Assembly: GCA_964612555.1 (NCBI GenBank)
Contig: CAZTBW010000004.1
Location: 62,001 to 126,000 of the forward strand
Direction: 5' to 3'
Origin: DAOLCO01 sp964612555
Lineage (GTDB): Bacteria; Bdellovibrionota_C; UBA2361; SZUA-149; DAOLCO01
DNA: 64,000 bases
Part shown: piece after piece, positions 45,532 through 54,338 of the stretch
Layout of the letters: the number at the start of each line of letters is the position of its first letter
Numbering within the stretch: the first letter of the stretch is position 1
Translations under genes and position numbers: made by a program
The notes under the pieces: model-generated
What the model was told of the DNA's origin: nothing
Database searches by the model: none
Seen by the model: only the letters and a program-made list of their open reading frames with translations

Positions 45532-46629
45532 GTGGCAGAACAGGATACCGCAGATAAAACCGAAGAGCCCACGGATAAAAAGAGGCAGGAAGCTCGTACA
45601 GAAGGGCAGGTGGGTCAGTCCGGTGACCTCAGTAACGTATTCAGCATTACTGCTGCATTTTTAACATTTTACATTGTTGGTCCCCAAGTCTGGGATGGAC
45701 TCCTGTTACTGACAAGATCAGCGCTGAATTTTGCAAACACCCCATCTGACGTTAACGACTTAAGAATATTTCTTGCGATTTCCAATCCAATTAAAAAACT
45801 CGCCCCTTTACTACTTCTGGTTATGCTTGCTGCCGCCTGCTGCGGGGCAATATGTACTCTTTCTCAGACGAAATTTCTTTTCACCATGAAACCTTTAAAA
45901 CCGAAGCTCTCAAAACTGAACCCCATCAATGGGATTAAAAAAATATTTGGGGCTCAAAACTGGTTTAATCTTGGTAAGTCCATAATTAAAATAATGGTAA
46001 TTGGTCCTATAGGATATTTTACTTTCCTTGATTTTTTCCCCACACTCCTGGGACTGATGGATGTACCCATACATCAACACCTTTCAATCGGATCAGTGGC
46101 AATAGTTGATTCTTTCGTCAGAATTGTCGGACTCCTCCTTATTATAGGAATAATAGATTTTCTTTGGGAAAAGTGGCGTACCTATAAAAAGCTCAAAATG
46201 AGCAAACAGGAAGTTAAAGATGAAAACAAAGCTACCATGGGTGATGAGTCTGTTAAAAGAAAAATCATAGCTCAAGGGATGCAGAGAATCCGACAGAAAA
46301 TGATGCAGGATGTACCAAAAGCCGATGTGGTAGTAACCAACCCGACTCATATTGCAGTTGCTCTTTCTTACACGGGAGAAGATGGGAAGGCTCCGGTAGT
46401 ACTAGCAAAAGGCAGAGGATTTGTCGCTCAAAGGATTCGAGAAATAGCAAAACAAAACAATATTCCAGTACTGGAAAGAAAACCTCTTGCCCGAGCACTC
46501 TTTGCTTCAGTTGAAATTGGTAAAGAAATTCCTTACGAACTTTTTAAAGCCGTAGCAGAGGTACTTGCATACGTTTATAAAATTAAAGGTAAACGCCCAA
46601 AAATCAAAACAGGTAATAAAAGATCCTAG
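45532..46629 (+). CDS. flhB: Flagellar export gate protein FlhB
   Basis: 365 residues from a GTG with GAAAGGA eight bases upstream. Four transmembrane segments fill the first 210 residues. The C-terminal cytoplasmic domain has the autocleavage motif NPTH at 270-273. FlhB switches the export apparatus from rod/hook to filament substrates. FlhA follows after 3 bases. Confidence is high. Confidence 0.96.
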   Translation: MAEQDTADKTEEPTDKKRQEARTEGQVGQSGDLSNVFSITAAFLTFYIVGPQVWDGLLLLTRSALNFANTPSDVNDLRIFLAISNPIKKLAPLLLLVMLAAACCGAICTLSQTKFLFTMKPLKPKLSKLNPINGIKKIFGAQNWFNLGKSIIKIMVIGPIGYFTFLDFFPTLLGLMDVPIHQHLSIGSVAIVDSFVRIVGLLLIIGIIDFLWEKWRTYKKLKMSKQEVKDENKATMGDESVKRKIIAQGMQRIRQKMMQDVPKADVVVTNPTHIAVALSYTGEDGKAPVVLAKGRGFVAQRIREIAKQNNIPVLERKPLARALFASVEIGKEIPYELFKAVAEVLAYVYKIKGKRPKIKTGNKRS

Positions 46630-46632
46630 CGC

Positions 46633-48738
46633 ATGAAAGAACAAGAAGGAAATTCAAAAAACATAGCGTCATTCGGTGTTCCGATACTGCTGATATCTAT
46701 CATAGTAATGATGATAATACCGATTCCTGCTTTTTTGCTGGATATTCTTCTTGCCCTAAATATTTCCGTTTCAGTGGTGATTCTCTTTGTCTCACTCTTT
46801 CTTAGTCGACCACTAGACTTTACCAGCTATCCGGCACTGGTACTTATGACCACCCTGTTCAGACTTGCCCTGAATATCTCATCTACACGTTTAATTCTAA
46901 TGAATGGTAATCAGGGTCTTGATGCTGCGGGACACGTGATTCAGGCATTTGGTGCACTGGTACTTGGTGGTAACTTCATCATCGGAGTCGTGATCTTTAT
47001 TATTATAATGATCGTAAACCTGATGGTTGTTACAAAAGGTTCCGGAAGAATAGCCGAAGTTGCCGCACGATTCACTCTCGACGCCATGCCCGGAAAACAA
47101 ATGGCAATTGATTCGGACTTAAACAGTGGTCTCATCTCGGAAAATGAAGCAAAAACAAGAAGACAGGAACTTTCCCAGGAAGCAGAGTTCTACGGAGCTA
47201 TGGACGGTACTTCCAAATTCGTCCGGGGGGATGCAATAGCAAGTATTATCACCACCGGAATTAACATTGTTGGTGGACTTTTCATTGGTGTTTTTCTTGG
47301 CAATATGACCTGGCTTGATGCGGCTACCAACTATACACTTTTAACAGTGGGTGATGGTCTGGTGAGTCAAATCCCGGCACTTATTGTTTCTGTCAGCGCC
47401 GGTATCATTGTAGCACGAGCCGGCTCAGGCGGTTCTGATCTTGGAAATGAAGTTACTTCACAATTATTTGCCTACAAAAAACCATTACTTCTCTCCTCAG
47501 GAGTTTGCTCACTATTTGCAATAGTTCCAGGACTACCATTCCTTCCATTTATGACTCTTGCAGTTACGATTGGAGCACTTGCCTTCGCTACAAACGAAGA
47601 AGAAGAGAAAACATCACGTACACTTTCAAAAATGGATCCTCAAATGTTCGCGGGCGCAGACTCAGGTACCCCTCCTCCTCCACCTCCCGGAAGTACAGAA
47701 GAGGTGAAATCTCTTCTCGGAGTTGACTTACTCGAACTTGAAGTTGGATACGAGCTGGTCTCAATGGTTGATGCAAGTAGCGGTGGGGACTTGATCGAAC
47801 GCATACGAGGACTTCGCAGACAATTTGCCATTGATCTGGGATTCATCGTACCACCAATTCATATCCGTGATAATGTTCGATTGGAATCATCACAGTACCG
47901 ACTCATGCTCAAGGGAGTACAGATAGCTTCAGGAACCGTTATGAAAAACCACTATCTGGCGATGGATCCCGGTGGTGCTGAAATTGATCTTCCCGGCATA
48001 CCGACCAAAGAATCCGCCTTTGGTCTTGACGCTATGTGGATTTCAGAATCAGACAAGGAAAGAGCGCAGTTTTCAGGTTATACGGTGGTAGACCCGGCAA
48101 CCGTAATCACCACACATCTGACAGAGGTCATTCGTACCCATGCTCATGAAATCCTTGGAAGACAAGAAGTACAAGTACTACTAGATACCATATCTAACGA
48201 CTATCCTAAACTGGTTGAAGAAGTAGTTCCCGCCATTATCCCCCTTGGAACAGTTCAACAGGTTCTTGCAGGTCTCCTGAGAGAAGGAATAAGCATACGA
48301 GACCTTAGAACTATTCTTGAAACACTCGCAGACTGGGCACCGAGCACCAAGTCCACTGAAAGATTAATAGAAAACGTAAGAAAAGCACTCGGTCGATCAA
48401 TAACATCGAAACACCTTTCAGAAGACGGAACTCTTCGCCTGATCAATATCAACCCTGCTCTTGAAAGAATCCTGAATGAAAGTTTACAGGCAACCGAACA
48501 AGGCTCCTATCTTGCCCTCGAACCAAGCTTTGCACACACCTTGATTGGAAAACTATCTCCTCTGGCAGAAAAATTTGCAATGGCGGGAACCACCCCGGTA
48601 CTTCTTGCGCCTACTCAATTGCGCTCAGCTCTTTTCTCTTTTATTGAAAGATTTGTTCCGGGCTTTACTGTGCTCTCTCATCAGGAAATCAGTCCCTCAA
48701 CCAAAGTACAGGCACTGGGCACACTTGCACTTGATTAA
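46633..48738 (+). CDS. flhA: Flagellar export gate protein FlhA
   Basis: 701 residues, full length. Eight transmembrane helices (1-310), the FHIPEP-family core (residues FTLDAMPGKQMAIDSDLNSG in the cytoplasmic loop), and a large C-terminal cytoplasmic domain that docks export chaperones. A Pro-rich patch (PPPPPPG) sits in the linker. It forms the nonameric gate of the flagellar type III secretion system. In most relatives flhF would follow; here fleN follows directly. Confidence 0.97.
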   Translation: MKEQEGNSKNIASFGVPILLISIIVMMIIPIPAFLLDILLALNISVSVVILFVSLFLSRPLDFTSYPALVLMTTLFRLALNISSTRLILMNGNQGLDAAGHVIQAFGALVLGGNFIIGVVIFIIIMIVNLMVVTKGSGRIAEVAARFTLDAMPGKQMAIDSDLNSGLISENEAKTRRQELSQEAEFYGAMDGTSKFVRGDAIASIITTGINIVGGLFIGVFLGNMTWLDAATNYTLLTVGDGLVSQIPALIVSVSAGIIVARAGSGGSDLGNEVTSQLFAYKKPLLLSSGVCSLFAIVPGLPFLPFMTLAVTIGALAFATNEEEEKTSRTLSKMDPQMFAGADSGTPPPPPPGSTEEVKSLLGVDLLELEVGYELVSMVDASSGGDLIERIRGLRRQFAIDLGFIVPPIHIRDNVRLESSQYRLMLKGVQIASGTVMKNHYLAMDPGGAEIDLPGIPTKESAFGLDAMWISESDKERAQFSGYTVVDPATVITTHLTEVIRTHAHEILGRQEVQVLLDTISNDYPKLVEEVVPAIIPLGTVQQVLAGLLREGISIRDLRTILETLADWAPSTKSTERLIENVRKALGRSITSKHLSEDGTLRLININPALERILNESLQATEQGSYLALEPSFAHTLIGKLSPLAEKFAMAGTTPVLLAPTQLRSALFSFIERFVPGFTVLSHQEISPSTKVQALGTLALD

Positions 48739-48761
48739 AATATGAAACAGGAAACATACAT

Positions 48762-49634
48762 ATGCAACTTATAGAATCTCAGAATTATAAATGGACAAAA
48801 AGAAGGAAACTCATGAATACCAGTCAACGATCTACTCAAGTAATATCAGTAACCTCAGGTAAAGGTGGGGTTGGAAAAACCACCTCAACCATAAATCTTG
48901 GACTCGCTCTTGTACAAAGCGGTCACCGGGTCTTACTACTGGATGCCGACCTGGGGCTTGCAAATATAAATATCATGCTTGGATTCAAGCCACAGAAAAC
49001 CATTGATGATATTATAAAAGGTACGGCTACACTGGAAGATATCATCGTTTCACACCACTCGGGAATTGACATCATACCGGCAACAAGCGGAGTATATGAA
49101 GTAACAAATCTTGAAGATGATGCAAAAAGGGCATTACTTGAGGCGTTTGAAGGACTCTACGGTGCCTATGATTATCTCCTTATCGATACGTCAGCCGGTA
49201 TCGGAAGCAATGTACTTTACTTCAATATTGCATCAGAAAAAGTTCTTGTGGTTCTTGACCCTGAGCCAACATCAATAACTGACGCATATGCCCTCATAAA
49301 GGTACTTTCTCAAGAGGGAGTAACAAACTTTGAAGTTCTTGTGAATCGGGCACCGCTTGGAAGTGACGGAAGAGAAGTTTTCAAAAAATTACTTACCGCC
49401 ACAGACAGATTCCTTAATGTTCAGGTGAACTTTCTTGGCAGCATTCAGGATGATAGTTCCGTAGTTGAATCAATAATGAGACAGTCACCACTTTTAAATC
49501 TCTACCCCTCAACCCGGGCAAGCAGAGACTACGTACGAGTTGCAAAGAAAATAGAATCCCTGCCCAGAACGGCTAAAGTCAGAGGAGGGTTACAGTTCTT
49601 TTTTGAGTCGCTGGTACTGCAACAGGCTTCATAG
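48762..49634 (+). CDS. fleN: MinD-like flagellar number regulator FleN/FlhG
   Basis: 290 residues from 48762; an ATG at 48813 with AAGGA five bases before it is an equally good start and gives 273 residues. Deviant Walker A GKGGVGKTT, Walker B-like LLLDADLGLAN and DYLLIDTSAGIG are typical of ParA/MinD ATPases. FleN/FlhG limits flagellar number and, in pseudomonads, blocks the FleQ activator. The N-terminus is short and I do not see the DQA-type helix that activates FlhF, in line with no flhF gene here. Location in a flhBA-fliA run supports the call. Confidence 0.9.
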   Translation: MQLIESQNYKWTKRRKLMNTSQRSTQVISVTSGKGGVGKTTSTINLGLALVQSGHRVLLLDADLGLANINIMLGFKPQKTIDDIIKGTATLEDIIVSHHSGIDIIPATSGVYEVTNLEDDAKRALLEAFEGLYGAYDYLLIDTSAGIGSNVLYFNIASEKVLVVLDPEPTSITDAYALIKVLSQEGVTNFEVLVNRAPLGSDGREVFKKLLTATDRFLNVQVNFLGSIQDDSSVVESIMRQSPLLNLYPSTRASRDYVRVAKKIESLPRTAKVRGGLQFFFESLVLQQAS

Positions 49635-49732
49635 CAACCATAGGGAACAAGGACAAGATGCTGATTTTACTATATTTATATTACTCATATCAGGAATAAG
49701 TGTTTTTCGAGGGATCCCAATTAATTACTGCA

Positions 49733-49752
49733 TCCAATTCCTTGAAATTGGA
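49733..49752 (+). other. Leader hairpin before the small membrane protein
   Basis: TCCAATT and AATTGGA form a 7-bp stem with a 6-base loop, immediately before the AAAGGAAGAGG ribosome site of the 72-residue gene. It may affect the fleN-to-fliA readthrough or translation; no known motif. Confidence 0.35.
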
Positions 49753-49773
49753 ATCTAAAGGAAGAGGTGAACC

Positions 49774-49992
49774 ATGGCAAGAATGGGCAAAAAGGCAAAG
49801 TATGCACTGCTATTTAAAGCTGCCTGCGCACTTATGTTAATATGTTTTACAGTATTTGTATGTGGACAACTTGTACACGGGGTTTCTGCCAAAACAATAT
49901 TGTATAAGTCTTCCCTTCTTCTCATAGTGATAGGTCTGAGCATGCATGTGGTAGTCAAGTTATGGGCTTCATGGGAGAACATAAAAGACTAA
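49774..49992 (+). CDS. Small two-helix membrane protein in the flagellar operon
   Basis: 72 residues from an ATG with AAAGGAAGAGG upstream. Two hydrophobic helices (about 12-32 and 42-62) with a short loop and a basic N-terminus (KKAK). Between fleN and fliA on the same strand (33 bases before fliA), so likely co-transcribed. No family is recognised; possible partners are FliA regulation or basal-body assembly, but this is a guess. Confidence 0.7.
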   Translation: MARMGKKAKYALLFKAACALMLICFTVFVCGQLVHGVSAKTILYKSSLLLIVIGLSMHVVVKLWASWENIKD

Positions 49993-50024
49993 ACTCAATT
50001 ATATTTAGCCTGGAAGGATAGCAC

Positions 50025-50786
50025 GTGAAAACAAAATTGAAGAAAAAAGAACCTGATACTTCTTTTCGTACAATTGGAGAAGATGAGCGTGAAGAGTTAA
50101 TCCGTGTATTTCTTCCATTAGTAAAAAGAGTAGTACACAGACTTGCAGGTCGTTTACCAGCCGAAGTGGATATAAAAGAAATGTTGAATTCCGGTATCAT
50201 CGGTCTTGTTGATGCACTGGAAAAGTATGACCCTCGCCATGAAACCAATTTCTCCACCTATGCACAGTTCCGTATTCGTGGAACTATCCTTGACAGCTTC
50301 AGAGTTCAGGACTGGGTACCCAGGTCTCTACGTCACAAAGCGCACAAGATAGAAAGCACCTATCATAAACTCGAACAGGAATTGGGAAGAACCGCCGAGG
50401 AACATGAAGTTGCCGAAAATCTGGGAGTAGATCTTGAAACATTTCAAAAAATGCTTGGGGAAGTCACAGGAGTAGTGCTCTTAAGTCTTGAAGAACTCGG
50501 ATATGGGCATGGTGAAGAGAGGTTTAATGCAGATGAATCACTACCCAGTTCACGCCCGGACCCTTTACAAAAACTTCTTGAATCAGAAAAAGTGGAAGTA
50601 GTTGCCCGAGCCCTAGATCGACTTCCTGAAAAAGAACGACTGGTCATCACTCTTTATTTCTACGAAGAACTTAACTTAAAAGAAATCGGCGAGATCATAG
50701 GAGTAACCGAGTCCAGAGCCTCCCAGATTCGTTCTCGGGGACTGCTTCGTCTGAAGGGATATCTGAAGCGTAGCTTGCCAAATTAA
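50025..50786 (+). CDS. fliA: Flagellar sigma factor FliA (sigma-28)
   Basis: 253 residues from a GTG with AAGGA upstream. Region 2 (LVKRVVHRLAGRLP to FSTYAQFRIRGTILDSFR), region 3 (WVPRSLRHKAHKIE) and region 4 (LPEKERLVITLYFYEELNLKEIGEII, helix-turn-helix) are all present. FliA directs late flagellar and chemotaxis promoters and is held by the anti-sigma FlgM, not found here. A site at 37185 resembles its -10 element. It ends the sigma-54 operon or is close to its end. Confidence 0.95.
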   Translation: MKTKLKKKEPDTSFRTIGEDEREELIRVFLPLVKRVVHRLAGRLPAEVDIKEMLNSGIIGLVDALEKYDPRHETNFSTYAQFRIRGTILDSFRVQDWVPRSLRHKAHKIESTYHKLEQELGRTAEEHEVAENLGVDLETFQKMLGEVTGVVLLSLEELGYGHGEERFNADESLPSSRPDPLQKLLESEKVEVVARALDRLPEKERLVITLYFYEELNLKEIGEIIGVTESRASQIRSRGLLRLKGYLKRSLPN

Positions 50787-50826
50787 AAACATTTTCCGTA
50801 TGTATAGAATTTGATACACTGTCTCC

Positions 50827-51399
50827 ATGAGCGACTATAAGAGTTACTATAAAGGCAGAATCATCAATAAATTATATGACCTTTTTGTGCCTGCCTTGTT
50901 CGCAAAGCGCATGCAAAAACAACTTAGCCCCCTTCTTGGTAAAAGCTCACATATCACCTTTATCTGCAAAGGAAATATCTGTAGAAGCGCCTTTGCCGAA
51001 CATCATTTAAAAAAAATTCTTTCATCACCCGTCGCAAGAACAAGCTCTGCCGGAATATCCACCCGAAATGGTCTTCCAGCCAATACCGACGCCATAAGGA
51101 TTGCCGAACTCCATACCGTCGACCTCAACACCCACACTACAAGAGTACTACACCCGGATCTGATTTCAGAATCAGATCTCATTTTAGTCATGGAACCGGC
51201 ACAGTTATTCTTCATGCACCGCACTTATCCTATGGCTAAAAACAAAATCTTTCTTTTCAGCGCCCTGATAAGAGAAGAACTCTCTTCATGGACGGTAGAT
51301 GACCCTTTTGGCAAAGATGATACACATTTTAAAGATACCTTTCATATCATTACCAAAGGGAACGAAAAGTTGCTTGCCTTAATTCAGGCAAGTATTTAA
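50827..51399 (+). CDS. Low-molecular-weight protein-tyrosine phosphatase
   Basis: 190 residues. The P-loop CKGNICR carries catalytic Cys47 and Arg53 (C-X5-R), and the general-acid Asp is in DDPFGKD near residue 160. The N-terminus is about 38 residues longer than the normal 150-residue enzyme. These phosphatases counter tyrosine kinases controlling polysaccharide export, or act on arginine-phosphate; no kinase is nearby. It lies 40 bases after fliA on the same strand. Confidence 0.88.
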   Translation: MSDYKSYYKGRIINKLYDLFVPALFAKRMQKQLSPLLGKSSHITFICKGNICRSAFAEHHLKKILSSPVARTSSAGISTRNGLPANTDAIRIAELHTVDLNTHTTRVLHPDLISESDLILVMEPAQLFFMHRTYPMAKNKIFLFSALIREELSSWTVDDPFGKDDTHFKDTFHIITKGNEKLLALIQASI

Positions 51400-51450
51400 T
51401 TTTATAGTATTAATACTTAGGTTTAAGTCATTACATTTGGAGAACATACT

Positions 51451-51585
51451 ATGAAAGGCTTTGCTTTGTTTTCACTGATATTTTTGGGGGGCGCGATCTA
51501 TTTTTTTAAGACCAACTCCTTCATATCACTGGTATGCCTTCTGATTTTTATGGGAGGACTCTGGGGCAGTGGTAAATTAGGGTAG
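51451..51585 (+). CDS. 44-residue membrane peptide
   Basis: ATG at 51451 with TTGGAG ten bases upstream. The 44 residues are almost wholly hydrophobic with a Lys-Thr-Asn turn between two short helices, the second rich in Gly (MGGLWGSG). Follows the phosphatase gene by 51 bases. Its last 9 bases overlap the 3' end of sufU on the other strand. Too short for routine calling; coding is likely but not proven, function unknown. Confidence 0.5.
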   Translation: MKGFALFSLIFLGGAIYFFKTNSFISLVCLLIFMGGLWGSGKLG

Positions 51586-52050
51586 GGTATTTATCCCATT
51601 TTTCAGAGCGTGCCAGCTTAAAGTTGCACATTTGATACGAGTGGGAAATCTCTGCACACCGGAAAGGAGTCTGAGTTCTCCAAGTTTTTCCGTTTGAGAA
51701 TTTTCTTTTCTGGTGATGAGTGCATGAAAGGACTCAAAAATCTCTTCGGCTTCCGAACAACTTTTACCCTTTACCGCCTCACTCATCAAAGAAGCTGAAG
51801 CAACCGAAATAGCACATCCACTTGCCGTAAAGGAAATATCCTTGATTATCTCATCTTCAATCAAAAGATAAAGAGTTATTTTATCTCCACACATGGCATT
51901 ATGACCATGCGCCTTGCAGGTATATTCCTGTAACTCCCCTTCACCTCGCGGGTGTTTTGAGTGATCCAGTATCACTTCCTGATAAAGTTCATTGAGAGTA
52001 TCAGTATCTTCTTCAAGAGAGAAGTTTTCGAGCATGTTGTAAGCCCTCAT
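51577..52050 (-). CDS. sufU: Fe-S cluster scaffold/sulfurtransferase SufU
   Basis: The ORF opens at 52089 (170 residues), but ATG codons at 52050 and 52035 match the family start better; I give 52050. Three Cys ligands are present: HNAMCGDKI, SASGCAISVAS, and TRIKCATLS, with the SufU-type insertion between the second and third (SFHALITRKENSQTEKLGE). SufU accepts sulfur from SufS. Its 5' end overlaps sufS by 38 bases, so they are coupled. Other suf genes (sufBCD) are not in the window. Confidence 0.85.
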   Translation of the reverse strand: MRAYNMLENFSLEEDTDTLNELYQEVILDHSKHPRGEGELQEYTCKAHGHNAMCGDKITLYLLIEDEIIKDISFTASGCAISVASASLMSEAVKGKSCSEAEEIFESFHALITRKENSQTEKLGELRLLSGVQRFPTRIKCATLSWHALKNGINTLP

Positions 52051-53254
52051 ATAATTTTTCCAGATCTCGTTTCTCTGAATACACCCCAAAAGAAATTCTC
52101 GCGGTAGAACTTACTCCAAGACTATTCATTAATGGCATGGTGCAATGATGTCCGGTACGGACTGCAACCTGATGCTGATCTAATATGGTACCTATATCAT
52201 GCGAATGACCCCAATCTGCTATAAATGAGATTGGTCCTGCTCGATTATCAGATGTTCCAAAGAAAGAAACACCCGGGACAGAAGAAAGTACCACATCAAC
52301 TTGTTCCTGAAGATATCTTTCATGTGTCTGTATCACATCCAACCCAATTGAGTTAACAAAAGAAATTGCCTCGCCAAGACCAATAGCGGAAGCAATTGGA
52401 GGGGTACCCGCTTCAAACTTCTCAGGTGATTCCTTATACGTAGAGGTAGACAGTTCAACCGTTTCTATCATACCTCCTCCCCCCTGGTACGGTGGCATCT
52501 CATGTAAATGCGCTTCTCTACCATATAAAACTCCAATACCGGTCGGAGCATAAAGCTTATGACCGGAGAAAAGATAAAAATCACAACCGAGTTCCTGAAC
52601 ATTTACCGGCACGTGAGAAACCGCTTGCGCACCATCTATGACAATAGGTATTCCATGTTTTCCTGCAATTGAACATGCAGCATGAACATTAGTCAAAGTG
52701 CCAAGAGTGTTCGAGAGATGAGTAAGTGAAATCAGTTTCGTACGAGGTGAGATCATTTGCTCCAAAGCACGTACATCCACACAGTACTCATCATCAAGAG
52801 GAAGGGCGAGGATTTTTGCATTTTTTTCCCTACAGACAATCTGCCAGGGAACAATATTCGCATGGTGTTCTGCAATGCTGAGAATAATTTCATCTCCCTC
52901 TTCAAGCCTGGGTCTTAGAAAACTCTGTGCAAGAAGATTAAATCCCTCTGTCGCTCCTTTTAGAAAAATAATTTCACGATCAGACCTGGCAGAAATAAAA
53001 TCTGCCACCACTGAACGAGCAGTCTCATATGCCTCACTTGCCTGTTGACTCAGGCGATATACCCCCCGATGGATATTGGCATTGGAATTTGAATAAAAAC
53101 TCTCAAGCACTCTGATAACAGACGCCGGCTTCTGAGTCGTAGCTGCACTATCAAGATAGGCAAGATCAGGATAGCGATCGAGATAAGGAAAACAAGCCCT
53201 TATCCCTTCAATTTCCACTCCCGAATATTTAAGAACAGACGCGGTATTATTCAT
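52013..53254 (-). CDS. sufS: SufS-type cysteine desulfurase
   Basis: 413 residues. PLP-binding Lys233 in SGHKLYAPTG and the catalytic Cys371 in RTGHHCTMP identify a group II cysteine desulfurase. It removes sulfur from cysteine for Fe-S cluster assembly and hands it to SufU encoded directly downstream. N-terminus: FPYLDRYPDLAYLDSAATTQKP, as in SufS. The gap to hemC upstream is 141 bases and holds a hairpin and a palindromic repeat. Confidence 0.95.
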   Translation of the reverse strand: MNNTASVLKYSGVEIEGIRACFPYLDRYPDLAYLDSAATTQKPASVIRVLESFYSNSNANIHRGVYRLSQQASEAYETARSVVADFISARSDREIIFLKGATEGFNLLAQSFLRPRLEEGDEIILSIAEHHANIVPWQIVCREKNAKILALPLDDEYCVDVRALEQMISPRTKLISLTHLSNTLGTLTNVHAACSIAGKHGIPIVIDGAQAVSHVPVNVQELGCDFYLFSGHKLYAPTGIGVLYGREAHLHEMPPYQGGGGMIETVELSTSTYKESPEKFEAGTPPIASAIGLGEAISFVNSIGLDVIQTHERYLQEQVDVVLSSVPGVSFFGTSDNRAGPISFIADWGHSHDIGTILDQHQVAVRTGHHCTMPLMNSLGVSSTARISFGVYSEKRDLEKLYEGLQHARKLLS

Positions 53255-53340
53255 AGCACAGTAAGATATGTGAACTTCGAGGCATGTTATATCATAAATT
53301 AATAGGAAATGAAATCATGCGGTATTTCGCTGTATCCTGA

Positions 53341-53391
53341 CATTTTCCTATAGGGGGCACCTTCAGCAAGCTCAGGGCAACAAAGCCCCTA
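53341..53391. repeat. Palindrome between hemC and sufS, candidate dispersed repeat
   Basis: TAGGGGGC (53351-53358) and GCCCCTA (53385-53391) form a stem around CTTCAGCAAGCTCAGGGCAA. The core resembles the widespread CCTTCGACAAGCTCAGG repeat type, and the arms resemble the palindrome at 55281-55303. It may be a mobile REP-like copy, and could also act as hemC terminator. Confidence 0.45.
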
Positions 53392-53395
53392 ACCC

Positions 53396-54331
53396 CTACA
53401 GGAGTGCTGCCGCACCTTTCTCAACCAGAGATTTACCCAGTGACTCACCAAGCTTCTCCGGGTGCGCACTATCTCCGGTAACAGAATCCTCTATACACTC
53501 AAATCCATCATCTGAAAGCACTCGCCCTGTAAGAGTAATACTTGAATTACTGAGATCGGCATATATTCCCACACTGGAATGACAGTCCGCCCCAAGCACA
53601 TCCACAAATGCACGCTCTGCTTCATACACACACTGCGTATTCCTGTCAGTTATGGAAGACAACATTTCTTTAATGCTTTCATTTGATGAAGCAAATTGAG
53701 CAAGAAGAACACCCTGCCCAACAGCAGGAAGCATCTCTTCAGTTGAGAACACATAGCTGAGAGGGTGGTCATGTAAATTTAATCGCTCAAGACCAGCCAC
53801 GGCAAGCACAAGACCGTCATATAATTTCTGATCTCTTAATTTGGAGACTCTGGTGGGCACGTTACCCCTGCATTGAACCACACAAAGATCGGGTCGTAAT
53901 CGAAGCAACTGCGCTTTTCGTCTTTTACTGGAAGTTCCCACAGTAGCTCCGGGATGCAAAATGGAGAGAGCTCCTCCAAAAGCACCAGACTCCCCCGAGG
54001 TATTATAAAGAAGTACATCAAAACACCCCGCCCGGGGAAGAACAGTGCAAATACTCGTGCCATTTTCAATAGCAAGTGGAACATCTTTCGCGCAGTGGAT
54101 AGCAAAGTCTATATCACCTGAAAGAATCTTGTTCTCCAATTCTATCACCCACTCTTTTTTGTCCCTGACATTAAGCTGATGCGCATCCCTTCTAATATCC
54201 CCGGTGGTTTTAACCGGCACAACAACAAATGAAAATTCGGGATAGAGTGGTTGTAGTTTTGAAATTACAAGCTGTACCTGCGTTATTGCAAGATCACTTG
54301 GACGAGAGCCGATTTTGATAATTTTTTTCAT
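53396..54331 (-). CDS. hemC: Porphobilinogen deaminase
   Basis: 311 residues. N-terminal IKIGSRPSDLAITQVQLV, substrate-binding TSSKRRKAQLLRLRPDL and the dipyrromethane-cofactor Cys250 in GADCHSSVG are all present. It polymerises four porphobilinogen molecules to hydroxymethylbilane in tetrapyrrole synthesis. It starts 7 bases after the psd stop and is therefore likely in one operon with psd. Confidence 0.95.
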   Translation of the reverse strand: MKKIIKIGSRPSDLAITQVQLVISKLQPLYPEFSFVVVPVKTTGDIRRDAHQLNVRDKKEWVIELENKILSGDIDFAIHCAKDVPLAIENGTSICTVLPRAGCFDVLLYNTSGESGAFGGALSILHPGATVGTSSKRRKAQLLRLRPDLCVVQCRGNVPTRVSKLRDQKLYDGLVLAVAGLERLNLHDHPLSYVFSTEEMLPAVGQGVLLAQFASSNESIKEMLSSITDRNTQCVYEAERAFVDVLGADCHSSVGIYADLSNSSITLTGRVLSDDGFECIEDSVTGDSAHPEKLGESLGKSLVEKGAAALL

Positions 54332-54338
54332 ATTCCAC

